In this document: positions 24,501-34,773 of the stretch, one piece after another | Layout of the letters: each line of letters begins with the position of its first letter | Numbering within the stretch: position 1 is the stretch's first letter | NCBI GenBank assembly: GCA_964030475.1 | Contig: CAXIPT010000007.1 | Location: forward strand, 5,375,727 to 5,439,726 | Direction of reading: 5' to 3' | DNA from: Tethya wilhelma | Taxonomy: Eukaryota > Porifera > Demospongiae > Tethyida > Tethyidae | DNA: 64,000 bases | Translations under genes and position numbers: made by a program | Notes under the pieces: generated by a model | The model's database searches: none | Told to the model about the DNA's origin: nothing | What the model saw: only the letters and a program-made list of their open reading frames with translations

Positions 24501-27177
24501 GAGAACATAAGTGATTCAGTTTCCATGTTAATATTATGAAGAGAGCTTAGATGTTGGCGAAGTTGAGTAATAAAGCGGCACGTAAATGTGCATCCTTGTT
24601 CCAAACACTTAATATTGCCACCTGATTCAAATTGATGATCATTCTTTCGGTGTTTGTGTAAACTGGCACGATGTTTGTATTTTTTCCCACATTCAGGACA
24701 TTGAAGTATTGAAATATCTGAACTAGCTGGTATGGTGTCTTGGATAGGACTAAGGACCTTTCTCTTGAGTACATCATTTGATTTCCTTGTCCGGCTACTT
24801 GAATTTAGTCTAAGTGACAAATTAAGCCTAGATTTATCTTGTTGAAGTTGTAGTTTATGATTTGATTTATCTGCTGATTGTTCATCCCTTCTGTAGACCT
24901 GATCATTGGATAATCTAGTATTTTCTTTGTTGGCATGTGTTTGAATACTTGTGACAGATTTGCTACTGTTATAACACACAGCCGAAATGCTTATGTCTCT
25001 TAAATAATTGTTTCTAGTTTTATCAGAGCATTGACGTTCAAACAAATGACCAACTTTCCCTGTTTCAATACGGTCTGACAGGGTTGTGTTCGCACCACTC
25101 TCTCTAACTTGTTGGTGATCATCAACCCAATAGGGATGATTTCCTACACAAGATACTTTCTGTTTTGTTAGAATATTGTCTTGGGTGTGTTGTTTTTCAT
25201 CCTTTCCTTCCACAATCACATATTTAGATTGATCAATTGTGTGTTTACCATCACTACTTTGTTGTTTTGGTTCCTTTTGTTTCTTGATCAATACGCACGG
25301 ATTGGCAGTGTCTAATTTATTGCCAGTTGTACATTCTGTGCCTTGGGTGTCTGCTTTCACATCATTGAATTCTGTAATGATATTATTAAAAAACCATAAC
25401 CCACTAATCACTGAATTTACGCCCTTAAATTATAGTTAGACACTGTTTTGGAGGATTGCACGTGTTTTATAACCCGAAGGCTGCTATATAGAATCCCAAG
25501 CGCAGCAAGGGTTCTATGAGTAGCCTGAGGTTCTAAAGCACATAAAAACAGACTAAACAGTGTCTAACAAGTTTAGATATACCCGAACAAAATTGAGGTT
25601 TGTACAAGTTGTACTCATAAATTTATTCATAGGTACTCTATTTAATTTCACGTATATACTCAGGCTCATTTCAAGAACTGTATATATTGTTCATGCAGTA
25701 TGTTTTACTTTTGAATAACTTTGGTGATGGTGAAGAAATTAATATTGGGACTTTTCAGACAAATTTACCACGTACGTTTTATTTGGGATTATATAATCAT
25801 ATATACTATTATATAGTACTGCTGTATGGTTGTGAGTCCTTCGACTATATGAAGTACATGCATATAATGATGTTTACATGCAATTGACAAGGTGTGTACA
25901 TTATTCAACCTGCTCTTTGTGCACATTCCTTTTCTTTCTGCTGCAATAAGCTTGCATTCTGATCCTCAACAATGACGATATCTGTAACAATTGTTTGGTT
26001 GTTTAAATGAATTAAATACTTTTTATTTAAAAAATGAATATCGTTGCATCTGCATCCCCACCAGGTAAATGATGATGTACAGTCGAAGCTTCATTATCGT
26101 CTTCAATGACAACTACATCTATATAATATATTGTTATCGGTCATGTAATCAAATGAACACTTATGCAGGCATGATCGGCAGGTATGTTCTGTTCTCTCAC
26201 CTGGTTTTTGTATGCAAGGCTGTCGAGTACTAGCCTGGATGGCTCCATTTAAACTCGGATCCATTCTTTCCGAAACTAGAGGTCTGTATAATGCATGCAT
26301 GTAGTTGAATTGGTAAGAATGAATTGTGTTATCAGCAAAAAATTAATCATCAATAAACATTAATAATGAGTTACAATATTGTAATTTACTCACAGTATTT
26401 GTCCATGTATCAATTCGTACATAATTTCAAGCCTTATTCTTGGGATATCTTTCTATAAATGTGTTTGCATGTGTATGTAAATGCATACTATTTCATAGCA
26501 CAGTGACAACTGCATAAATTCGTATCAATACATGCATGTACATACTATACATGTTTAGTATTATTAATACCTGAGAATATTCAGGTTGTATATTTAGTAC
26601 AAGATGTTCTGCAGCCTGACATTGTACAAAAATGATATCATGCACGATTTAGCCATCAATAGAGATATATATATTCATACTTCAATCATTATTATTTGAG
26701 AAGACATACATCATTGCATGTCAGTATAACACTAATCAGTTAACCTTCAGAGAGAAAACTCCACAATCGTATAAATTTTGTTGCTTGGGAAAGTTCTGTA
26801 TTATATTGAGCATCGACAAGTAAGCATGCATATGTCATTATTAGTGCTTTAATGCTTACTGTACACAGCTGTATTCTCCAATTAGTCCAGTCAATTGGCC
26901 GTCCCACTTCCACTTTATGACGCTCAGTACCAAATGCTCTGGAAATTTATGCTTACATCTATTAACCACAAAGTGCATGTATTATAGGTCCCATGCATAT
27001 TATACCATTGCATGCATACGTGCATAGCGTAGCATACTTAAACAATAAGTATATGATTATGTGTACAAGTATATATTATATCATGTCAACATACATGATG
27101 TAGGGAATTACTCGGACTGCACTCTCACAGTTCATAGAATCACTGTAATGCAAAACTTTGTTCCTGATATTCACCAC
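21568..27177 (-). CDS. MULE transposase with ULP1, C2H2, FAR1-like, SWIM and PHD domains
   Basis: Thirteen exons share compatible phases: 27177-27095, 26938-26860, 26795-26745, 26615-26571, 26452-26394, 26283-26201, 26118-26062, 25981-25910, 25371-24490, 24375-22309, 22212-22015, 21836-21737 and 21655-21568. The sum is 3,864 nt, a clean 1,287 residues plus stop. In order: an ULP1/SENP-like cysteine protease (NKVLHYSDSM, IDWTNW, FPKQQNLYDCGVFSL with Q and Cys), two acidic exons (DVVVIEDDNEAS, DIVIVEDQNAS), C2H2 fingers (CPECGKKYKHRASLHKHRK), a FAR1/GCM-like zinc region (CSWFIRGTGHK, YYYCNRSGHF), the MULE DDE core (VCVDATHG, MSDMAEQYY, NMYAESFHRVLK), SWIM (CTCPDSLLHGTICKHVH) and a PHD finger. 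The ULP1 His region and start lie further upstream and were not found. It is either a live element or a domesticated gene. Confidence 0.82.
25436..25566. mobile_element. 131-bp foldback MITE in an intron of the MULE gene
   Basis: Ends TTAGACACTGTTT and AAACAGTGTCTAA are exact inverted repeats, and an inner pair (GGCTGCTATATAGAATCCC against GGGTTCTATGAGTAGCC) continues the palindrome. No coding capacity. Confidence 0.85.
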
Positions 27178-27284
27178 CTGTTTATAAAACAAGACAGTAT
27201 TACACATAAATCATAATATCTTGCACTTGTTTTCTGAGTCAGTATANGAGACCCCCCAAAAACATCCTTTTCCACGCCCACTAC

Positions 27285-27620
27285 ATCCCAAGACTCTAAA
27301 AGGAAACAATACCACAATGACTAATACCTAACCTTACATGCCATTCTTTAGGCATCCTGTCCCATATCCATAGCAACAAGCTATTTTAATCTTCAACTTG
27401 GCTTCCTAAAAGTCACAAAAAGGGATGGATATTTTAACAGCACAGCACAGGTTTGCATGAGTGACTTAACAGTCACATCACAAATCACTTGAAATGACTT
27501 CATGGGTGACTACATGATGCACTCGGTACCCAACATGTTTGGCACAGCTGTAACTGGGGAATCCCCAAAGACTCCTACTCCTTATTAGTTGTACACAACC
27601 TACGAACTAGCTATCTTTAG
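27285..27620. repeat. dispersed repeat, copy 1
   Basis: Shares order and words with 30235-30570: CATGCCATTCT near the start, then TCATGAGTGAC-like text and GGGAAATCCCC followed by CCTTATTAG and TGTACACAA near the end. Divergence is substantial, so the repeat is old. Confidence 0.6.
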
Positions 27621-27925
27621 CAGTTATACCATTTCATCATTCATAACAAACAAATACAGTTTCTGCTGCATGCACATATGCATGCATGCTGACTTCAAAC
27701 CATCCAATTAAAACCTTTTCGGCTTTATGGTATGCAAACCCTTATGGAACATATAACAAATTTAATCTTTAGCAGTTAGAAAATACTTTCCATTTCATCA
27801 TTCATTACAACAAATACAGTTTCTGCTGCATGCACATATGCATGCATGCTGACTTCAAACCATCCAATTAAAACCTTTTCGGCTTTATGGTATGCAGACA
27901 CTTATGGAACGTATAACAAAATGTA
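27616..27925. repeat. 160-bp tandem duplication
   Basis: Two units with period 160 bp; TTCTGCTGCATGCACATATG starts at 27661 and again at 27821. The units are almost identical over TCGGCTTTATGGTATGCA. Confidence 0.9.
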
Positions 27926-28489
27926 AACAGATTTAGTCCAAGTCTAAATCTGCCAGTTTTACCCACCCCATGTATGTGTACTAGATGCATGCACAAATAG
28001 TCAAATTTAAACTCGACGGTTTTTTGTTTTTACCTAAATTCAGTATGCAAAAATTCTACAGTTTTAAACGCATGCATGTAGTACTCAGGGAAATGAAGTT
28101 TGAGGGAAAGTTTATTCTAACTACTAGTAACTAGGGGTCACGGTGTTGAGTCAGTAAGTCTTGAGTATAATTTGCAGACTGTTAACTCACAGGAAGTAAA
28201 CCAGCCCCCTCAATCAATAGCAATTACAATTTGCAATCTTGTGGCCAATAGAATGTGGGGAAAACCAGGACATAATAGAAGGGGAGAAGGTATAACACAG
28301 GAGTGTCAATTCAAAACTTTTGACGTGTGTTGTACCTCTTCTGGTGTAGTTACTACTGGCGTAATACAGGCCACACAGTTCTTAATGAGATTCATAACTT
28401 GTATATATGCGATGCTGTAGTACATTAATGTAATCTATCGAGCCTGGGAATGAGGTGGTTAGTACCATTGATGTGCCACTCTCATTCTT

Positions 28490-28672
28490 AGGACTACAAT
28501 GAAGAGTGGGACCTTTCTCTCCAAAAAGACGGGAAGAGGTCAGCTCACTGCTGATTGGAAGGAGAAGGCTGGTCCCGACACCTACCCAGTGATGTGTTGC
28601 TACAAGCTGGTGGAGTGTGAGTTCAAGTGGTGGAGCTTGCAGGGCACTGTTGAGAGCCGGATACAAAAGGTT
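28490..28672 (+). pseudogene. PITP exon 6 duplicate with frameshift
   Basis: Near-identical, inverted copy of PITP exon 6 (32409-32224). It lacks 8 nt after GAGTGGGACC (CTAAAAAG in the intact exon), which shifts the frame. It also reads KWWSLQ where the intact exon reads KWWGLQ; the double Trp is the membrane-docking site in PITPs. Flanking intron homology is short, so it is a segmental fragment, not a retrocopy. Confidence 0.85.
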
Positions 28673-29207
28673 TATAATTATAATACATACAGGATGTTTA
28701 TAATAATTTTATATCCACTTTAGCTCCTGCACGATATGAGGATGTGTTGTTACAAGCTTTTTCTGAACTTAGCACCATTGATTTAGGGGGGACGTCTCTC
28801 TTTTTTTCATCTGCAAAGCCTTTGTTTTCCCGCTACAGGACTATGGAATGCTAATGGAATGTTAATTAACTTCTTGGCATGCTTGCATTATTCCTTGCTG
28901 AGAGCCCAAATGGAAAAAAAACAGAGTGACCTTTAACTGAAGTAAGGGTGCTGAGTTTGAATATCATGCTTAAAATCTTCCTGTATGCCCCCTCTCAAAT
29001 TTCTAATTAGTGATCTCATTACCAAAAGGTCAAGCATATCCTCCCTCCTCTGCAACAGAACATGTCATGAATGCATTGTAGTGAACTAGATTAGTCTTGC
29101 TATGTCAAGTATTTGTACTGCACAATCACGTGCATTCATTCCTCTTATAAACAAGCTAGGATATATCCAATTGCAAATTTGAACACATTCACACACACGC
29201 ACGCATG

Positions 29208-29210
<3 letters not shown>

Positions 29211-29251
<41 letters not shown>
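29211..29251. repeat. (CA)n microsatellite
   Basis: Simple CA run with further degenerate CA/CG words on both sides to about 29278. Confidence 0.9.
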
Positions 29252-29253
<2 letters not shown>

Positions 29254-29722
29254 CACGCACACACACACATGCACATATATTCAAAACCAGCTGCAGAGAG
29301 TGGGCCACACCTACATATAGTCATATAGCTGGTCAAGCTAAGCCAGTATATAATAATAATAATAATTGATAATAATTGATATCGACATTAATTTTCTTGT
29401 TTTAAATAAATAATATCAACTCAAAACTTATTAGACAACAAAACAAAAACACAAACACATACACACATACATGGAAGCAATAGTAACTGTTAACAATTGT
29501 AGGAGTCAATTCTTTTGCGGACACATTCATGTGCAAGTACACATCAAATAAAACACTGTTCTTTTTACAAAAAAAAAAGCCCATAAAATTTTACTAGTAC
29601 TGTGGTAGACGTACAATAATTTATTATAATCTTAACCTCTTTGTTACAGGTATTAATTTAGCTCTAAAAGAGTTAATAATCACTGTTCACTAGTCCCCCT
29701 GACTTCACCTTGAGCTCTTTGC

Positions 29723-29726
<4 letters not shown>

Positions 29727-29780
<54 letters not shown>
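29727..29780. repeat. (GA)n microsatellite
   Basis: GAGAGA run with one interruption near 29770. Confidence 0.9.
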
Positions 29781-30234
29781 TGAACCACTGCATGCATTAG
29801 AAAGGTCACCAGCTTATTTGGCAAATACTGTGTATACAGTACATCCTTTCTTATGTAATCCAAAACTATAAATTCAAGCACAATGAAAATACAGTCAGAC
29901 TGAGGCCATGTACTCTCAGACTAAAAACACACTGTCACAGAAGAGTTCAAAGACATCTTTGGCTACAAGTTAAATTGGAAAACCTTGCATGATATCATGC
30001 ATGCATATGTCCAGGTCTCGTGTAGTTACATCTAAGATGCTTAGCTACATTTCCCTAACTACATACATGTAAGCTATAACAAGAAAGAGAACTAAACTCA
30101 ACAATTATGCATGCAAATTTCAGAACTGGAAACCATCTGCAATTAGCCGTGGTTTGATCGTCTAGGTCGTGCACCTGCTCTGCTAGTAATCATTGCACAT
30201 GAGAAGCATCCTATATAACACCCCCATATGCATA

Positions 30235-30570
30235 TCCCATGAGACCAAAAGGAGAATAACTCTAAAACCACATTAGAAGCTTCCTGCCACCAACTCAACA
30301 TGCCATTCTACAGACATCCTCTCCTAAAACCATGGAAACAATCAACTTCAATCCTCAACAGGAGTCATGAGATGATATACACATTATGCTGACTAACTGA
30401 GCACCAGAGGTCACTGCCACCTGAAGTGACTTCAAACATTCCTGGCAAATAAATACACACTACTAGGATGCAACTCTATTTTAGCACACAAGTGGCTCCA
30501 AACTGGGAAATCCCCCCAAAGTCTCCAAAGTCCTTATTAGCTGTACACAAGCTACACATGATCTAACCAC
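30235..30570. repeat. dispersed repeat, copy 2
   Basis: Diverged partner of 27285-27620 in the same orientation; both contain CATGCCATTCT and GGGAAATCCCC followed by AAAG and CCTTATTAG. Confidence 0.6.
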
Positions 30571-31312
30571 GCATACTTAGCATTAGAAAATGGCAAAAAT
30601 TTTTCATGCTTCAACCCCCTTTGCCACTAGCAAACCACCTACATAGCTTTCTTGGAAAATATAACACAAAGAACTAACGAATACGTACCCTCTTTGAAGT
30701 TGGAATTTCACTGTGCCTGTAGAGTCTTTGATGCCATAAAACGGTATAATTAATATAGTTATATCAAGGCTTACACATTCACGCAAACAGGCTGACCATG
30801 CATCCATATGGCCACCCAGAGACCAAGTAAACACTGACGTATAGACTGCCACGTATAGACTGCACGGCTAGCCTCGTTCGGCTCTTCCCTCACTAATTGA
30901 AAAAAGGAGTCTCAAAGAAAATATTTGCAAAGAAGGAGCCTGGGAATAAGCCCATATGATACGACATCATGGAAGATTAGTCATTGCCACTCCATGAAAA
31001 TTTACTTTAAAATATGTGTAGCTCTAAGGCAGAGTAGGATCGACACTCACTAAGATCTGGCACTTCTCAAGCACGCTCTACCTGAGGAGAGTTCTTTAAG
31101 TGAACTTCATGTTATTACTATTAATAGTTATATTTAGCAAAAGAAAGAAAACCACAACTATAGACCTAATAGCGATCAAATGTGCGCCAAAACGGCAAAG
31201 TGCACCTAATAACCTAACTGTACATGACTGACATGCACCTAATAACTTGACTGTACAACAACAACAAACATTTAAAGTATCAGTAACTGACAAATTTCAA
31301 AGTGTGTCTTAC

Positions 31313-33379
31313 CTTGTCGAGTTCGTGTTTGGTCTTTTCTTCTAGCGCTCGGATATCTTCCATTGTCTTTCCATACCAATCGTCGATCCAACAGAACACT
31401 TGACGATGGAAGTTGCGGAACAATCGAGGATATACCTAATACCATGCGTGTGTGGAGAGGGGGGGGGGAATGGACATAAGGTGAACCCGAACATCATATT
31501 TATAACAAGTAGTAAAAATTCTCGTATAATAGGAATCAGTGGCAGATCTAGGATTTTGTAAGGAAGGGGGGTTCTTATTTTGAATTGAAAGGGGGGATCC
31601 TTGGTGCTACTCTTCCATCTGTACAGGTTATGATCTCAGCTGATAAGGGGGATCCCCTAGATACTGTACCTTGATTGGATCACCCCCCACCCCTACATCC
31701 GCCACTAGGGAAGTATGATCTGCTTCAAAGGGTATTTCATTGTAAAAATAGTTGACAGTTAAAAATTCATGCATGAAACACAACCAAGAATAAACTTTCA
31801 CTAAAAACCTCATTTCCTCAAAGGAAGTTCAAGTCAGGAGCTACAACATGAAATTATTCTTTCACAAAACATCCTGTACAGGTATCATATGTATAGTGGA
31901 AAGGTTCCTTTAGATGTGCGATCATTAATTTTGTAAACATTAAAACATTAGACAGTTTGAATTTTCATGTACAATATACGACAATACATACAGTAGAACC
32001 TCCGATAGTGGATCCTCTGAGATAGGGACACTGTATTACAAACCTCTCAACAAAGGACGATTCTTAGTTCCCCAATTCCCTATTGTAGCAATACAAATAG
32101 AACCTCTCAGCTCAGGAGAGGACAAACAAGCCAAATTTATGTTGTCCCCAAAGTGTCCTTTGTTCGGAGGTTTCACTGTATTTGCATCACGGAAATGTCA
32201 ACTTTTTATTGTCCTATATAAACCTTTTGTATCCGGCTCTCGACAGTGCCCTGCAAGCCCCACCACTTGAACTCACACTCCACCAGCTTGTAGCAACACA
32301 TCATTGGGTAGGTGTCGGGACCAGCCTTCTCCTTCCAATCAGCAGTGAGCTGACCTCTTCCCGTCTTTTTGGAGAGAAACTTTTTAGGGTCCCACTCTTC
32401 ATTGTAGTCCTAAGAGAGAGGATGGCACATTGTTAGCACTAACCAGAGAAAGTCTGACATCCACTGGCCAATATCAGCCATTACAAAAGTAAACAGGTTA
32501 TGTGATTTTGTTTCCTGATGTTGATTTGAGGTGCTTTGTACGATTTATCACGACTTTAAGCAGTTATATTTTGATAAAATAATAGAAGAGATAAAAGTTT
32601 CCTTACTTTTCCAAGGCACAAAAGTGGAGGAAAAGTGAACTATGCAACCAGAGAACAATATCACGTGATCTTATTTGTAGTTAGCCTGCACGGGCCCATG
32701 GATATCAGACCTCCTCTGAGTACTACAATAGAACCTTGGTTATCCGGACATCTTTGCACCAGAAGCCTGCCAGAGAAGCGAAAAGTCCGGATAATCGAAA
32801 TGATGAATTTAAACTGGTTCTAGCAGCACTAGCAGTAGCCACGATAGTTTTTCTTACTATTTAGCATGTCACAACGCTGGTAGATCGCATTGTATTTTTC
32901 TTCCTTTAGACTTGAATCACTCAAATTTTGGCTGACACGTGCAAGCGTCAAGCTTGCAAAGTGAGCAGAGTCTATAAAATTTTGTTCTAATTAACCGAAT
33001 ATTGGCCTTCCAGCTCAATCCGGATAATCGAGGCTCTGGCTAAATGAGGTCCAGATAACTAGGTCCTCCTTCCTCTCAGATAATATCGAAGGAAGGGGGG
33101 ATATGATACATGTACATGTACATAGATAAAGAAACCTACCGAGCTACTGACTGCGTCGTTGACGATATCAACATGAATTACATCTCTCTTCTTTAGCTTA
33201 TCTGGTGGCAACTCGTGTATCTGTATTGGTGGGCATTAAATAGAGTTATCAAAAACCACTTCCAGGTGCATTACTAGTAAATTGTTATTGTTGTCTCACA
33301 TTCTCCTGTTTTCCAAGATCATTGGCCACGTGGATCGTTGTAATGGTGATGTGAAAGCCATCTTTCATGTACTCTGGAT

Positions 33380-33380
<1 letters not shown>
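31313..33380 (-). CDS. class I phosphatidylinositol transfer protein, exons 4-7
   Basis: Four phase-0 exons: 33380-33300 ([17 protein letters not shown]...), 33220-33140 ([20 protein letters not shown]...), 32409-32224 ([39 protein letters not shown]) and 31435-31313 ([32 protein letters not shown]). This is the C-terminal two thirds of a PITP, which carries PI and PC between membranes; the double Trp and the Asn that starts exon 4 match functional sites known from mammalian PITP-alpha. Exons 2 and 3 lie to the right on the opposite strand, so the gene is broken at the CT repeat (33389-33477). The final few residues are not located. Whether it is a PITPNA/B or a PITPNC1 orthologue cannot be settled here. 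Confidence 0.9.
31537..31707. mobile_element. MITE with CAGTGGCAGATCTAGG end
   Basis: Left end CAGTGGCAGATCTAGG, right end CTACATCCGCCACT (near complement), with G-rich and C-rich interior arms. Such ends are usual in hAT-like MITEs. It lies in PITP intron 6. Confidence 0.65.
31991..32178. mobile_element. TA-flanked MITE (CAGTAGAACCTCC), copy 1
   Basis: Begins CAGTAGAACCTCCGATAGTG and ends CGGAGGTTTCACTG, with TA on both sides, as in Tc1/mariner/pogo elements. The same element, inverted, is at 42036-42244. Confidence 0.8.
32726..33068. mobile_element. pogo/Tigger-like non-autonomous element
   Basis: Terminal words GAACCTTGGTTATCCGGACA and, at the far end, the near complement of GGACCTAGTTATCTGGACCT. 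The GGTTATCCGG core is typical of pogo/Tigger ends. No transposase inside. Confidence 0.65.
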
Positions 33381-33388
<8 letters not shown>

Positions 33389-33446
<58 letters not shown>

Positions 33447-33477
33447 TTCTATCTCTCTCTCTCACACACACACACAC
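33389..33477. repeat. (CT)n then (CA)n microsatellite at the PITP strand switch
   Basis: PITP exon 4 (minus) ends its acceptor at 33382 and exon 2 (plus) starts at 33492. The run lies between, so the polarity switch occurs inside it. Confidence 0.95.
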
Positions 33478-33491
33478 CCTCTGTGTTTTAG

Positions 33492-34676
33492 TTTCAAATC
33501 GGTCAACTCTACTCTGTTGCTAAAGCCAGTGAGAATGAGACTGGAGGCGGAGAGGGAGTGGAGATTATAAAGAATGAACCGTTTGAGGAGGACGGTAAAT
33601 CTGGACAGTACACACACAAGATCTACCATTTAGCAAGGTACATGGTTATACTGTAACATTCATATACACCTATGTCTAGTGCCAAAATTTCATGACGCAA
33701 TAATTTGTCCGCTTATGTAGAGATGGGCATTATTTAGAGATCAATCGTAATTTATGAATGTTTTGCCATGAAAATTAGTTCTAACCAGCAAAGACTAGCC
33801 CTGTTCCCAGGCTCTCCCCTTTGACCTTACACACACAATAAGGAAGGGAGTGCCTAGTCCGAAATATCCTGTAAGTGACGTAGGGATACACACAAGAGTA
33901 GACATGACCTTCGACCTCTGGAGCTACAGTGAATCTGAACTACTGCTGCTAGCATTTAGAGTTCAATTAAACTAAACATGGGAATTAATGAGGCTAGCAA
34001 AGACTGCTGGTTTTCATGAACTTTCATGAAAATATGGAATATTATGCTCCGTAGTTTTTATGATTCAATGACGGGATGTGTGAGGTGTATGCATCAGGCA
34101 GTCACTATGTACTTGATTGGCATTATGGCCAGAGTGCTTTCTAATTAATGCACACTTGTCACAGCTGTCTGCATAGTGCCTAATTGCGGGTCAGCTCCTC
34201 CGTTGTGCAGAGACTAATTGGGTGTGTTCCTGATTCCGTTGTCCACGGTAATTATTGGACGACAGATACACTGTTACCCCATACAAATATACATAAACCA
34301 CATGGTATAGTCTATATCCTGTCCGATCCTAAAATGGTTGCTATTTTGCAATGTTTGCCAAATTTTTAGGTCACTTTATAGTAGGTAGATACAAGTGTTT
34401 GTCGACATGTCCAAACTACAGAAAACCATAGATAATTGGCCTGCATTCCTATTCCATATAATGCCCACCATTCTGGTGAAGCTCCCTGCTTTTTATAGTT
34501 TTGTACTTAAATTTCTTGATTTTCAAGAAACAGTTGTATCGTTTGTTTCAAATGAAAATTTTTTTTCTGTTCACAGCAAGGTACCTAGGGTTATTCGTAT
34601 GTTAGCTCCAAAAGGCTCCTTGGAAATTCACGAAGAGGCTTGGAACTCATATCCTTACTGCAAGACAGTTATCTCA
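33492..34676 (+). CDS. class I phosphatidylinositol transfer protein, exons 2-3
   Basis: Exon 33492-33637 ([20 protein letters not shown]..., [10 protein letters not shown]) and exon 34577-34676 ([32 protein letters not shown]) are the N-terminal part of a PITP; the Thr and Lys of YTHK are phosphoinositide-head-group contacts in the family. Exon 3 ends in phase 0, as required by exon 4 at 33380 on the other strand, and the protein text is collinear across that join (TVIS|NPEYMK). Exon 1 (start Met) is missing. Flipping the 33.48-34.71 kb block would restore the order. The next plus-strand bases run into a different gene at 34713. Confidence 0.88.
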
Positions 34677-34712
34677 GTGAGTTATCAGCTACATCATGTA
34701 TGCTTTGCACTN

Positions 34713-34772
<60 letters not shown>
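34713..34772. repeat. (CA)n microsatellite with n at both edges
   Basis: Sixty bases of CA with n at 34712 and 34773. The right edge starts in the middle of an exon that is continuous at 57661-57670, so it marks an assembly join. Confidence 0.95.
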
Positions 34773-34773
34773 N

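Larger units (their letters stand above)
27180..28485. other. intergenic with repeats, no gene seen
   Basis: Holds a dispersed repeat (27285-27620) and a tandem duplication (27616-27925). One n at 27247. No exon of the flanking genes was recognised, although the start of the MULE gene should lie upstream of 27177. Confidence 0.55.
28673..31312. other. intergenic/intronic, microsatellites and repeats
   Basis: Contains (CA)n at 29211-29251, (GA)n at 29727-29780 and the second dispersed repeat at 30235-30570. The last coding residues of PITP should lie here if the exon at 31313 is not the final one; no candidate was convincing. A minus-strand open stretch near 30780-30850 with ...SVFTWSLGGHMDAWSACL remains unexplained. 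Confidence 0.5.

Noticed and set aside
29086..29336. Cys/Val- and His/Thr-rich open frames
   Set aside because: Products of a CA microsatellite; the same holds for 33282-33570, 39862-40167, 48355-48555, 50184-50378 and 55700-56041.
30604..30852. Minus-strand open frame with FTWSLGGHMDAWSACL
   Set aside because: Considered as a last PITP exon or the missing ULP1 exon; neither the phase nor the motif fits.
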